Of a DNA stretch of 58,402 nt, positions 41,135-49,824 are shown one piece after another. A model generated the notes under the pieces. That model was not told the DNA's origin. It did no database searches and was given only the letters and a program-made list of their open reading frames with translations. The DNA comes from Saccharopolyspora elongata (GTDB lineage Bacteria; Actinomycetota; Actinomycetes; Mycobacteriales; Pseudonocardiaceae), in contig NZ_SMKW01000061.1 of the NCBI RefSeq assembly GCF_004348985.1, positions 1-58,402 on the forward strand, read 5' to 3'. Position 1 is the stretch's first letter; each line of letters starts with the position of its first letter. The translations under genes were made by a program, and so were the position numbers.

Positions 41135-42667
41135 TCAGCTGCGGCGAGCCCGCTTGGCCTTGCGCGGCGGCGGCAGCGCGCCCTCCGCGCGGAGCCGGGC
41201 CGCGTGCTCTGCCAGCGCGTCCACCAAGTCCTCCACCCGCGGGATCTCCGGCTGGACGTCGACCCGCAGGCCGAACTCCTTCGCGGTCTCCGCGGTGTTC
41301 GGGCCGATGCACGCCACCAGCGTCCGGGCGTGCGGCTTGCCCGCGATGCCGACCAGGTTCCGGACGGTGGACGACGAGGTGAAGCACACCGCGTCGAACC
41401 CGCCGGTCTTGATCATCTCGCGAGTCTCGGCCGGCGGCGGCGCGGCGCGGACGGTGCGGTAGGCCGTCACGTCGTCGACCTCCCAGCCACGCTCGCGCAG
41501 CCCGGCCGACAGCGTCTCGGTGGCGATGTCCGCCCGCGGCAGCAGCACCCGGTCGACCGGGTCGAGGATGTCGTCGTGCGGCGGGAACTCCTGCAGCAGG
41601 CCCTCACTGGACTGGTCGCCGGAAGGCAGCAGCTCCGGGATGATCCCGAAGGAGCGGACCTTCTCCGCGGTGGCCTCGCCGACGCAGGCGATCTTCACGC
41701 CGGAGAAAGCCCGGGCGTCCAGCCCGAACTCGCCGAACTTCTCCCACACCGCGCGGACAGCGTTCGCCGAGGTGAACACCACCCACTGGTAGCGGCCGTC
41801 GACCAGGCCCTTGACCGCGCGCTCCATCTGCGCGGGGCTGCGCGGCGGCTCGACGGAGATCGTCGGCACCTCGTGCGAGACGGCGCCGTGCGACCACAGC
41901 CGGTCGCTCATCACGCCGGCCTGCTCCTTGGTGCGCGGGACCAGGACCTTCCAGCCGTACAGGGCGCGCGACTCCCACCAGGACAGCTTGCCGCGCTCGG
42001 ACACGATGTCGCCGATGGTCACCACCAGGTGGCCCTGCAGCTCACCCGCGTCGGCCGCCAGCGAGGCCAGCGTCGTGTCGATCGTGCGCTGCTGCACGGT
42101 GGTGCCGGAGGCGGTCACCGCCACGGCAGTCGTCGCCGGCCTGCCGTGCTCGACCAGGCGCGAGGCGGCCTCGGCCAAGTGGCTGCCGGTGGTGTGCAGC
42201 ACCAACGCTCCGGGCACCGCGGCCAGCGATGCCCAGTCCACGTCGCCGCGGACATCGACCTCGGTGTGCACCGCGCCGAGCGCGACGCCGGCGTAGGCCG
42301 GAACCGCGCTGCCGCCGGCGACGCCGGGGATGATGTCGAAGGCGGCGCCGGTCTTGGCGACCTCCTGGACCTCGCGGACCACCGCGTCGGCGGTCAGCGG
42401 GTCGCCCGCGACCAACCGCACCACGGTGCGACCGATCGCGGCCTCGTTCGCCAGGTCCTTGGCCACGTCCGCCGGGTCGCCCACGGCGGGGCGGACCTCG
42501 GCGCCGTCGGCTGCTTGGCCGACGATGTCGGCGGGTACGTCCGGGTCGGTCACCAGCAGCGAAGCGCGGGTGATCACGTCCCGGCCCCGAACGGTGAGCA
42601 GTCCCGCGTCACCGGGACCGGAGCCCACGAAAGCAATCCGTCCGGGGGTCTTACGTGCTCGGGTCAT
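41135..42667 (-). CDS. hemD: HemD: uroporphyrinogen-III synthase fused to a degenerate SUMT domain
   Basis: This 510-residue two-domain protein has a tetrapyrrole-methylase-like N-terminus (about 1-240; IAFVGSGPGDAGLLTVRGRD) and a HemD domain (about 250-490; GWKVLVPRTKEQAGVMSDRL, VVFTSANAVRAVWEK, FDAVCFTSSSTVRNLVG) that closes and rearranges hydroxymethylbilane to uroporphyrinogen III. In the methylase part the usual GGDPFxFGRGGEE substrate loop is only VAGDPLTADAV, so methylation activity is doubtful. A Lys/Arg-rich tail ends the protein. The ATG at 42667 follows GGGGAGTGCCCTG. Confidence 0.9.
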   Translation of the reverse strand: MTRARKTPGRIAFVGSGPGDAGLLTVRGRDVITRASLLVTDPDVPADIVGQAADGAEVRPAVGDPADVAKDLANEAAIGRTVVRLVAGDPLTADAVVREVQEVAKTGAAFDIIPGVAGGSAVPAYAGVALGAVHTEVDVRGDVDWASLAAVPGALVLHTTGSHLAEAASRLVEHGRPATTAVAVTASGTTVQQRTIDTTLASLAADAGELQGHLVVTIGDIVSERGKLSWWESRALYGWKVLVPRTKEQAGVMSDRLWSHGAVSHEVPTISVEPPRSPAQMERAVKGLVDGRYQWVVFTSANAVRAVWEKFGEFGLDARAFSGVKIACVGEATAEKVRSFGIIPELLPSGDQSSEGLLQEFPPHDDILDPVDRVLLPRADIATETLSAGLRERGWEVDDVTAYRTVRAAPPPAETREMIKTGGFDAVCFTSSSTVRNLVGIAGKPHARTLVACIGPNTAETAKEFGLRVDVQPEIPRVEDLVDALAEHAARLRAEGALPPPRKAKRARRS

Positions 42668-42681
42668 CAGGGCACTCCCCA

Positions 42682-43620
42682 TCAACTACTGCCAGGTCCG
42701 CTGAGCAAAGCGGCCCTGGCTTCCAGCAACTGGGCGGCCAACTCCCGGCCCAGTTGCTCGGCGGCGGTCGTCTCACCAGTGGCGGAGGCGCGCACCAACT
42801 GATCGTCGTCGGTCGCCACCACCCCTCGCACGGACAGCCGCAGCGCCACGCGCCCGTCCTCGTCGAGGTCATCCACCACTTCGGCCAGCGCGCCGACCGG
42901 CGCGCTACAGCCCGCTTCGAGCGCGGACAACATGGCGCGCTCGGCGGCCACCGCGGCGCGGCTGGCCTGATCGTCCAAAACGGACTGCAGCAGGTGCTCG
43001 GTGTCCACGTCATCGACGCGGCATTCCACTGCGAGCGCACCCTGGGCGGGCGCGGGCAGCATCTGCAGTGGATCGAGCGTTTCCGTGATCACCGCAAGCC
43101 GGCCCACACGGGCCAGCCCGGCTCGGGCGAGCACGACGGCGTCCAGCTCACCGTCGGTCACCTTCCGCAGGCGGGTGTCCACATTGCCGCGGATGCCGCG
43201 CACCTCCAGCCCCAGGCCGAGGGCCCGGAGCTGGCTGGCGCGGCGCGGCGAACCGGTGCCCACAACGGACCCCGGGGGCAATTCGCCGAGCGTCAGACCG
43301 TCCCGTGCCACCAGCGCGTCCCGCGGGTCCTCCCGGACCGGGACAGCCGCCAGCGACAACCGGGGGTCCGGTTCGGTCGGCAGGTCTTTGAAGGAGTGCA
43401 CCGCGACGTCCACCTCGCCGGCGGCCAGCGCTTCGCGCAGCGCCGAGGTGAACACGCCGACACCGATCTCGGCGATCGGCGCCATCGAGAGGTCGCCGGG
43501 GGTCTTCACGGTGACCAGCTGGGTCGGATAGCCCGCCTTCTCCAGCTCCTCGGCGACATTCGACGACTGCGCCATCGCCAGGGCGCTGCCGCGGGTGCCG
43601 ATGCGGAGGGTCTTGTTCAA
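42682..43620 (-). CDS. hemC: hydroxymethylbilane synthase (porphobilinogen deaminase)
   Basis: This 312-residue enzyme joins four porphobilinogens into a linear tetrapyrrole. N-terminal IGTRGSALAMAQS, the catalytic Asp in HSFKDLPTE (D79), the Arg-rich VVGTGSPRRASQL and RGIRGNVDTRL, and the dipyrromethane-cofactor cysteine C238 in ALEAGCSAPVG are intact. The start is TTG at 43620, overlapping the hemA stop (TTGA), which implies translational coupling and perhaps lower output. Confidence 0.95.
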   Translation of the reverse strand: MNKTLRIGTRGSALAMAQSSNVAEELEKAGYPTQLVTVKTPGDLSMAPIAEIGVGVFTSALREALAAGEVDVAVHSFKDLPTEPDPRLSLAAVPVREDPRDALVARDGLTLGELPPGSVVGTGSPRRASQLRALGLGLEVRGIRGNVDTRLRKVTDGELDAVVLARAGLARVGRLAVITETLDPLQMLPAPAQGALAVECRVDDVDTEHLLQSVLDDQASRAAVAAERAMLSALEAGCSAPVGALAEVVDDLDEDGRVALRLSVRGVVATDDDQLVRASATGETTAAEQLGRELAAQLLEARAALLSGPGSS

Positions 43621-45002
43621 CGGTCCTCACCGTCCTGTTCTGCTCGACCGCGCAGCCGCGCCTGGGCGACGGTGACCCCGCCGGGCAGGCTCTCGTCGGC
43701 CTGCGGGGTGCCGAGCACGGCAGTCGTCTGCGGATCGAGTTCGAAGAGCTCTCGGAGCGCGTCGGCGTACCCGGCACCGCCGGGCACCGACGCGAGTTGC
43801 TTGACCCGGACCGTCGGCGTGTGCAGGAGCTTGTCCACCACGCGACGGACGGTGCGCGCCAGTTCGTCGCGCACGTCGCCGTCCAGTTCAGGCAGCCGCG
43901 AGTCGAGTCGCAGCAATTCGCCGTCCACGACCTCGGCGGCGCGCTTGCGCAGCGCGGTCACGGTCGGAGTCACCTCGGCCGAGCGTTGCGCGGCGAGGTA
44001 GTTGCGCAGTTCCTCGGCGACGATCTGCGCGGCCCGCTCGGATTCGTTGCCGCCCTGCTTGTCCGACAGCCGCTGCTGCAGGCTCTCCAGGTCGACGACG
44101 GTCACGCCGGGCAGCCCGGCCACCTCGGGCGCGATGTCCCGGGGCAGGCCGAGGTCGCAGCACAGCAGCGGGCGGTCGTCGCGGACGGTCAGCGCCGCCG
44201 CGACCACGTCTTCGGTCACCACCGCGCCGATCGCGCCGGTGCAGGCCACTACCAGGTCGGCCGCGGCGATCGCGCTGCTGAGGTCCGTGAGGTCGGCGGT
44301 GCGGGCGGCGACGCCGTCGGCGCGCAGCGACGAGGCCAGCCGTTCGCCGTTGGCCGCGGTGCGGTTGGCGATCACGACCTCGCCGATGCCGGCGCGCTTG
44401 AGCTGCGCGGAGGCCAGGCCGCCCATCGAGCCCGCGCCGACCACCAGCGCGCTGCGCCCGGCCAGGCCGTCGAGCGCGACCTCGGCGTCGGCGAGCGCCT
44501 CGGAGACCACCGACGCGCCTTCGGCGTCGATGCCGGTCTCGGCGTGCACCCGCTTGCCGACGCGCAGCGCCTGCTGCGCGAGCTCGTGCAGCGTCTTGCC
44601 GACGGTGCCGTTCTCGTCGGCGGTGCCGTAGGCCTGCCGCAGCTGGCCGAGGATTTGCGCCTCGCCGACGACCATCGAGTCCAGGCCCGCGGACACCGAG
44701 AACAGGTGCTCCACCGCGGCGCCCGCGTAGTAGACGTAGAGGTGGTCGGCGAGCTCGCCGACCTCCGCCCCCGCGTGCCGGGCGAGCACGGACGTCACGT
44801 CGTCCAGGCCGCCGTGGAAGGTCTCCGCGACCGCGTAGACCTCGACCCGGTTGCAGGTCGAGATGATGAACGCCTCGCAGATGTGCTCGCGCTGCAGCAG
44901 TTCGCCGAGGAGCTTGGGGACGTCATCGCCGCCGATCGCGACGCGCTCCAGCACCCGCACCGGGGCGCTGTGGTGGGAAATCCCGACGGTGAGCAGGTTC
45001 AC
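43617..45002 (-). CDS. hemA: glutamyl-tRNA reductase
   Basis: This 461-residue enzyme reduces glutamyl-tRNA to glutamate-1-semialdehyde, the first committed step of heme synthesis in bacteria with the C5 pathway. The catalytic cysteine is C50 in FIISTCNRVEVYAV; the NADPH-binding domain has VVGAGSMGGLASAQL, and a C-terminal helical dimerisation domain follows. GTG start, four-base overlap with rex. Control by Rex through the shared operon ties heme supply to NADH/NAD+. Confidence 0.96.
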   Translation of the reverse strand: MNLLTVGISHHSAPVRVLERVAIGGDDVPKLLGELLQREHICEAFIISTCNRVEVYAVAETFHGGLDDVTSVLARHAGAEVGELADHLYVYYAGAAVEHLFSVSAGLDSMVVGEAQILGQLRQAYGTADENGTVGKTLHELAQQALRVGKRVHAETGIDAEGASVVSEALADAEVALDGLAGRSALVVGAGSMGGLASAQLKRAGIGEVVIANRTAANGERLASSLRADGVAARTADLTDLSSAIAAADLVVACTGAIGAVVTEDVVAAALTVRDDRPLLCCDLGLPRDIAPEVAGLPGVTVVDLESLQQRLSDKQGGNESERAAQIVAEELRNYLAAQRSAEVTPTVTALRKRAAEVVDGELLRLDSRLPELDGDVRDELARTVRRVVDKLLHTPTVRVKQLASVPGGAGYADALRELFELDPQTTAVLGTPQADESLPGGVTVAQARLRGRAEQDGEDR

Positions 45003-45853
45003 AGCCGTTCCACCATCCTGTCCGCCGATTCGACCTCACCCGACACCCGATCGCCGCCGCCCGGCGGACCGATGTCCGCACCGTCCACATCGGATCGGCC
45101 GGCTTCCGCCGCCGCTTCCTGCTGACGTCGGGCCACGTGAAACGACAGGATCTGCATCTCCACCGCCAGGTCGACCTTGCGCACCTCGACGTCTTCGGGG
45201 ACCTGCAGCACGACGGGCGCGAAGTTCAGGATGCACGTAACGCCGCCGGCGACCAAACGATCGCAGACCTCCTGCGCGCCCTGCACGGGCGTGGCGATGA
45301 CGCCGATGGTGACCTCGCGGTCGGCGCACACCTCGACGATCTCGTCGATGTGGCTGACCGGGATGCCGCCGACCGGCACGCCGACCAGGTCCGGGTCGAG
45401 GTCGAACAGCGCGGAGACCGGGAAGCCGCGGCCGGGGAAGCCGCCGTAGTTGGCCAGCGCGTGGCCGAGGTTACCGATCCCGACCACCGCGACGCTGTGC
45501 TTGCGGGTCAGGCCCAGGGTGCGCTCGATCTGGCCGATGAGCACCGCGACCTCGTAGCCGACGCCGCGGGTGCCGTAGGAACCGATGTAGGAGAGGTCCT
45601 TGCGCAGCTTCGCGGAGTTGACCCCGGCGGCGACGGCCAGCTCGTCGCTGGAGACCGTGCCCACGTTCTGCTCGGCGAGAGCGGAAAGGGCCCGCAGGTA
45701 GACCGCGAGCCGGGCGACGGCGGCTTCCGGGATCGCCCTGGCGCGCTCCCGAGCCGCGGGGACCTCGATCGCCGGCGACTGCTTGGAGTCGGTCCGGGAA
45801 TCGGCCTCGGCCTGCCCGTCACCGTCCTGCACGTCCGCTCCGTGGGCCGTCAC
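44999..45853 (-). CDS. rex: redox-sensing transcriptional repressor Rex
   Basis: This 284-residue repressor senses NADH/NAD+. A winged helix-turn-helix (about 41-100: IPEAAVARLAVYLRALSAL, NSAKLRKDLSYIGSYGTRGV) is followed by a Rossmann domain with VAVVGIGNLGHALANYGGF (121-139). The N- and C-terminal extensions are acidic and longer than in Streptomyces Rex. The GTG at 45853 follows GCGAGGGAGATCCAGC. A perfect Rex operator lies 241 bases upstream, so rex and hemACD are probably autoregulated. Confidence 0.95.
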   Translation of the reverse strand: MTAHGADVQDGDGQAEADSRTDSKQSPAIEVPAARERARAIPEAAVARLAVYLRALSALAEQNVGTVSSDELAVAAGVNSAKLRKDLSYIGSYGTRGVGYEVAVLIGQIERTLGLTRKHSVAVVGIGNLGHALANYGGFPGRGFPVSALFDLDPDLVGVPVGGIPVSHIDEIVEVCADREVTIGVIATPVQGAQEVCDRLVAGGVTCILNFAPVVLQVPEDVEVRKVDLAVEMQILSFHVARRQQEAAAEAGRSDVDGADIGPPGGGDRVSGEVESADRMVERL

Positions 45854-46246
45854 GCTGGATCTCCCTCGCCCTACCTGCTGCTTTGGCCTGCCCGCCCGTC
45901 CGCACCCGGGGGCGCGGCGGTCGTCGCCCACTTCCCGGCATCGCTGCTCAGGTTGGGGGCTCCGACACCGGCCGGGCTGCCGACCGGCTACCCCGGCGTC
46001 ATCCGCGAACGCCGCCGGCATCCGACGGCTCGACACCTGATCCGCTGATCCACACCGAGAATCCGGCGACCCGACCCGTACACCGTAACTAATTTGTGAA
46101 CGCATGCACAAAGTCGCAGGGCCGGACTCCGCCGGAGGCGCAGGCCTTCCCCGCCATCATTGCCGATAGCCCCCCGACGTGCCAAAACGCGTGGTCTGGA
46201 GCACGTGATGGCGGCAACCCGCGCCGACGCCGGGCAAGATCACGGG
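45854..46246. promoter_or_regulatory. rex promoter region
   Basis: About 390 bases separate rex from the stop of the glutaredoxin-like gene upstream. The region contains the Rex operator at 46094-46111 and must hold the rex promoter near it. No protein gene was found in it; frames crossing it are shadows. Confidence 0.6.
46094..46111. promoter_or_regulatory. Rex operator (ROP)
   Basis: TTGTGAACGCATGCACAA is an 18-base near-palindrome matching the Streptomyces ROP consensus TTGTGAANNNNTTCACAA-type site, with TTGTG/CACAA half-sites perfect. It lies 241 bases upstream of rex, where Streptomyces Rex is known to repress the rex-hemACD operon when NADH is high. Confidence 0.88.
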
Positions 46247-46483
46247 TCAGCGGGCCAGGGCCCGGCGGAAGCGGTCCTCCTCGACCTTCCAGTAGCCGTG
46301 CTCGACTCCATCGATCAAGATCACCGGGACCCGGTCTCCGTACTCCGCGCGCAGTTCCGGGTCGGCGTCCACGTCCTGCGCAGACCACTGCACGTCGAGC
46401 TCTGCGCAGATCCGCCGCACGTCGGAGATCGCGTCCGCGCAGGAGTGGCAACCCTCGCGGGTCATCACCGTCACCTCGTGCAT
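46247..46483 (-). CDS. glutaredoxin-like protein
   Basis: This 78-residue thioredoxin-fold protein has the CxxC site CHSC (C12, C15) in MHEVTVMTREGCHSCADAIS and the cis-proline region RVPVILIDGVEHGYWKVEED. It is a DUF836-like glutaredoxin; a homolog (Rv0508) adjoins hemA in M. tuberculosis. The ATG at 46483 follows TGGAGCGAAGGC. It may reduce disulfides in the cytoplasm; a link to heme synthesis is suggested only by conserved position. Confidence 0.88.
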   Translation of the reverse strand: MHEVTVMTREGCHSCADAISDVRRICAELDVQWSAQDVDADPELRAEYGDRVPVILIDGVEHGYWKVEEDRFRRALAR

Positions 46484-46844
46484 GCCTTCGCTCCAGGGAG
46501 AAATTCGGGCCGACTTCGCGGCCTCCAAGGTACCGAGCGGACCGGCGGGCGACACGACACCGACCGCGCTGGTCAAGTGTCCAAAATCACCTGTCGGAGT
46601 TAAGCGTCGCGCCGCAGTTGAACACGTTACGTAACCACACCGTCACCGAGTAGCACTACCTACTTCCGAGTAACAACACGTATGCTGCTCCTCCAACGCC
46701 CACGCCCCCGGCGTCACCAGGCCGTCGGAGCCCCGTCGGCCGACCGGAGGCGGGTGTCCGCCGGACACCGCGACATGACACCGGCACCGGTGCGTCCCAC
46801 CTGCACCACGCCGGTCCGCCAACGACGGCAGGAGGTCGCAAGAG
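46484..46844 (+). promoter_or_regulatory. divergent region upstream of bldN
   Basis: About 360 bases lie between the glutaredoxin-like gene and bldN. It is relatively A/T-rich from 46570 to 46690 and contains a GTTACGTAAC palindrome (46626-46635). Developmental regulators control bldN transcription in Streptomyces, but no BldD box or clear promoter can be fixed here. Confidence 0.5.
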
Positions 46845-47489
46845 ATGAGCAGCCCGAAGACGCTCGCACCCCCCGCCCCGGCCGCACCCTTCCGCAGCGT
46901 CGACGCCCCGGTCACCCGACCGGTGCCCCGGCCGGGCACCGAGAGCTGGGCGTACGTCAGCGCCGCGCAGGAGGGCGACAACGACGCCTTCGGCCACCTC
47001 TACGACGAGTACGCCCAGATCGTCTACCGGTACGTGCTGTTCCGGGTCAGCGACCACTGCCTGGCCGAGGACATCACCAGCGAGACGTTCCTGCGCGCGC
47101 TGCGCCGGATCGCCTCCATCAGCTACCAGGGCCGCGACGTGGCGGCCTGGTTCATCACCATCGCCAAGAACCTCATCCTCGACCACATCAAGTCCAGCCG
47201 GAACCGGCTGGAGATCCCCACCTCCGACGTCACCGACAACCTGCCGGTCGGCCGGACGCACTTCGGCCCGGAACAGCACGTGCTCACCGAGGCGACCCAC
47301 CGAGAGCTGCTCAGCTGCGTTCGGCAGCTCAATCCCGACCAGCGCGAATGCATCCGGCTGCGGTTCCTGCAGGGCCTGTCGGTGACCGAGACGGCGGTCG
47401 CGATGCAGCGCAACGAGGGGGCGGTCAAAGCCCTCCAGCACCGCGCGATCCGCCGGCTGGCGCAACTGCTGCCCGACGACCTCCGCTGA
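46845..47489 (+). CDS. bldN: ECF sigma factor, BldN-like
   Basis: This 214-residue sigma-70 family factor has region 2 (FGHLYDEYAQIVYRYVLFRV, LAEDITSETFLRALRRI, DVAAWFITIAKNLILDHIKS) and region 4 (LLSCVRQLNPDQRECIRLRF, LQGLSVTETAVAMQRNEGAV) intact. The sequence and position beside hemACD-rex match Streptomyces bldN, which controls chaplin and rodlin genes for aerial growth. The N-terminal extension here is only about 35 residues, far shorter than the roughly 86-residue pro-sequence of S. coelicolor BldN. No rsbN anti-sigma gene follows. The ATG follows AGGAGGTCGCAAGAG. Confidence 0.85.
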   Translation: MSSPKTLAPPAPAAPFRSVDAPVTRPVPRPGTESWAYVSAAQEGDNDAFGHLYDEYAQIVYRYVLFRVSDHCLAEDITSETFLRALRRIASISYQGRDVAAWFITIAKNLILDHIKSSRNRLEIPTSDVTDNLPVGRTHFGPEQHVLTEATHRELLSCVRQLNPDQRECIRLRFLQGLSVTETAVAMQRNEGAVKALQHRAIRRLAQLLPDDLR

Positions 47490-47496
47490 CCTCCCG

Positions 47497-47544
47497 CCGC
47501 GATTCCGGCGGAAACCTGAGGCCCGGTTTCCGCCGGAATCGCGG
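47497..47544 (+). terminator. 20-base-arm terminator after bldN
   Basis: Perfect 20-base arms beginning CCGCGATTCCGGCGGAAACC with an eight-base loop, eight bases after the bldN stop. It separates bldN from the HAD gene and has a TTTCCGCCGGAA core like the palindrome family. Confidence 0.9.
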
Positions 47545-47684
47545 ACCACCACGCCACGGCGGAGGTGCGCAAGTTCGGTTGCGGCCAGGTCTTAAGCTAG
47601 AGGCCTGCTGAGCCGGTTCGGCCCGGGTCGGCAAGACCTGGAACTTCGCACGACAACACCGGAGGACCCCCGGGAGGCGCGGCG

Positions 47685-48614
47685 GTGCCGACACGTCAAG
47701 GCTCAGCCGATGGCGCGGACCAGAGCTCGCGCGCGCCCGATTCCGATCCGATCGATAGCGCGAAGGTGGCCGGTCGCGCGTCTGCCGAGGCCGCCGTCGC
47801 CGCCGCGCCGGTCCCGGACGGCTCGCTGGCCACCCCGCCCGACCTCACCGCCGCGGCGTTCTTCGACGTCGACAACACGATGATGATGGGCGCCTCGCTG
47901 TTCCACTTCGCCCGCGGACTCGCCGCCCGCAAGTTCCTCACCGCCACCGACCTGGCCGGGTTCGCCTGGCAGCAGCTGAAGTTCCGGGTCGGCGGCCGGG
48001 AGAACCCGCAGGACATGCAGGCCAGCCGGGAGCAGGCGCTGTCGTTCGTGGCCGGCCGCAAGGTCTCCGAACTGGTGGAGCTCAGCGAGGAGATCTACGA
48101 CGAGCTGATGGCGGACCGGATCTGGGCGGGCACCCGGGCGCTGGCCCAGATGCACCTCGACGCGGGCCAGCGGGTGTGGCTGGTGACGGCGACCCCGGTG
48201 GAGCTGGCGCAGATCATCGCGCGGCGGCTCGGGCTGACCGGCGCGCTGGGCACGGTCGCGGAGAGCTCCGACGGCGTGTACACGGGCCGACTGGTCGGCG
48301 AGATGCTGCACGGGCGCGCGAAGGCGCACGCGGTGCGGGCGATGGCCGCCAGCGAAGGCCTGGACCTGCGGCGCTGCACGGCTTACTCGGACTCGGCCAA
48401 CGACATCCCGATGCTGTCGGCGGTGGGCACGGCGGTGGCCGTCAACCCGGACCAGCGCCTGCGCGACATCGCCCGGGCCCGCGGCTGGGAGGTCCGGGAC
48501 TTCCGGACGGGCCGCAAGGCGGCGCGGATCGGCCTGAACTCGATCATGGGGGCCAGCGCCATCGCGGGAGCGGTAGCGGCCGGCCTCGCCTACCGCCGCC
48601 GCGACCGGTCGTGA
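47685..48614 (+). CDS. HAD-IB family phosphatase (SerB-like)
   Basis: This 309-residue hydrolase has the nucleophile motif FFDVDNTM (D61, D63), the motif II Thr in VWLVTATPVELAQI and the Mg-binding motif YSDSANDIPML. It belongs with M. tuberculosis SerB1-type HAD-IB enzymes, which dephosphorylate phosphoserine or related small phosphates. The first 55 residues are disordered and Ala-rich, and the C-terminus ends with a hydrophobic stretch (IMGASAIAGAVAAGLAY) that may touch the membrane. The GTG at 47685 follows GGGAGGCGCGGCG. Confidence 0.87.
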   Translation: MPTRQGSADGADQSSRAPDSDPIDSAKVAGRASAEAAVAAAPVPDGSLATPPDLTAAAFFDVDNTMMMGASLFHFARGLAARKFLTATDLAGFAWQQLKFRVGGRENPQDMQASREQALSFVAGRKVSELVELSEEIYDELMADRIWAGTRALAQMHLDAGQRVWLVTATPVELAQIIARRLGLTGALGTVAESSDGVYTGRLVGEMLHGRAKAHAVRAMAASEGLDLRRCTAYSDSANDIPMLSAVGTAVAVNPDQRLRDIARARGWEVRDFRTGRKAARIGLNSIMGASAIAGAVAAGLAYRRRDRS

Positions 48615-48652
48615 GCGATCCTTCCGGTTCTTACCGGAACGACCGCTCACGA
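48609..48652. terminator. bidirectional hairpin (CTCACGA family)
   Basis: Outer arms TCGTGAGCG (48609-48617) and CGCTCACGA (48644-48652) enclose an inner hairpin TTCCGG...CCGGAA. It overlaps the HAD stop and lies between that gene and the convergent VOC gene. It shares outer stem and inner CCGGTTCTTACCGG-like stem with the hairpin at 36061. Confidence 0.8.
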
Positions 48653-48663
48653 GGCCTGCGCCG

Positions 48664-49071
48664 TCACGAGCCGGCGATGTTCACCATCCAGCCGATGCCG
48701 AACCGGTCCACGCACATGCCGAACGTGTCGCCCCACATCTGCTTCTCCAGCGGCACCGCCACCGTGCCCGCCTCCGCCAGCTTCGCCCAGTAGCCGCGCA
48801 GCTCGTCCTCCGAGTCGCCGCTGATGCTCACCGAGATGTTGGTGCCCGGCTTGTGCTCCATGCCCGGCGGCGTGTCGGAGGCCATGAGCGTGAAGCCGCT
48901 GTCGGTCTCGAGCATCGCGTGCATGACCTTGTCCGCGCTGCTCGGGTCCGGGGCGCCGAACTCACCGAAGGTGCTCAACGTGAGGTTGCCGCCGAACACG
49001 CTCTTGTAGAACTCCATCGCCTGCCGGGCGTCGCCGTCGAAGCTGATGTACGGGTTGAGCCGGGAACTCAT
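48664..49071 (-). CDS. VOC superfamily protein (PhnB/glyoxalase-like)
   Basis: This 135-residue protein has two beta-alpha-beta-beta-beta modules: LNPYISFDGDARQAMEFYKS, VFGGNLTLSTFGEF in the first and LMASDTPPGMEHKPGTNISV, WGDTFGMCVDRFGIGWMVNI in the second. These match the PhnB-like subgroup of the vicinal oxygen chelate fold, often called 3-demethylubiquinone methyltransferase-like by homology only. Substrate unknown. The ATG at 49071 follows GGGGAGAATCCG. Confidence 0.87.
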   Translation of the reverse strand: MSSRLNPYISFDGDARQAMEFYKSVFGGNLTLSTFGEFGAPDPSSADKVMHAMLETDSGFTLMASDTPPGMEHKPGTNISVSISGDSEDELRGYWAKLAEAGTVAVPLEKQMWGDTFGMCVDRFGIGWMVNIAGS

Positions 49072-49236
49072 CGGATTCTCCCCACCGGTAGCGGATTGGA
49101 CTCGGCGAAAGCATGACCGCACGCACCGACGGCGGCCACGCGAAAACCGGACCGGTGCGATGGCATCCCCGCCCACCGCACCGGCCCATCCGAAGGCCGG
49201 GCGCGCCCCTCCCGCTCGCGCGTCCGGTCATCGGCG

Positions 49237-49824
49237 TCATCCGGACGCGGCGAGCCGCTTCGCGGCGGAGCGGATCCGGAACGCGGTGATGATCTCCACG
49301 ATGCCGAGGACGACCAGCCAGAACCCGCCGAACAGGACCAGCAGCGCCACCGACGCCAGCGGCGACACCATCAGCACGATCCCCGCCAGGGCCGTGACGA
49401 TGCCCATGAAGATCTGCCAGCCGCGCGCGGGCATCGCCCGGTCGGCGATCGACGCGGTCGTCTGGGTGACGCCGCGGAACAGCCAGCCGATGCCGATCCA
49501 CAGGCCCAGGAACAGGATCGACTGCATCTCGCCCCGGAAGCACAGCAAGCCCAGCAGGATCGACAGCGCGCCGCTGATGAACGCCAGCACCCTGATCGCC
49601 GCCGTCACGTGCGTGCCGAACGCCGCGACGATCTGCAGCACGCCGCTGACCAGCAGGTAGACGCCGAACAGCACGCCGATGACGATCAGCGTCGCCCGCG
49701 GCCAGACCAGCGCCAGCACGCCGACGACCAATGAGCAGAGGCCGACGACGAGCACGGACTCCCAGGCCAGCTTCGCCAGCCGGTCGGCCACCGCCGGGGT
49801 GGGATCATCCGAAAGGCTACTCAT
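49237..49824 (-). CDS. DUF308/HdeD-like membrane protein
   Basis: This 195-residue protein has six hydrophobic segments arranged as pairs, with SVLVVGLCSLVVGVLALVWP at the start and LGLWIGIGWLFRGVTQTTAS and SVALLVLFGGFWLVVLGIVE later. This is the HdeD/DUF308 pattern. E. coli HdeD is linked to acid resistance; actinobacterial copies have no known function. Start ATG at 49824. Confidence 0.85.
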   Translation of the reverse strand: MSSLSDDPTPAVADRLAKLAWESVLVVGLCSLVVGVLALVWPRATLIVIGVLFGVYLLVSGVLQIVAAFGTHVTAAIRVLAFISGALSILLGLLCFRGEMQSILFLGLWIGIGWLFRGVTQTTASIADRAMPARGWQIFMGIVTALAGIVLMVSPLASVALLVLFGGFWLVVLGIVEIITAFRIRSAAKRLAASG

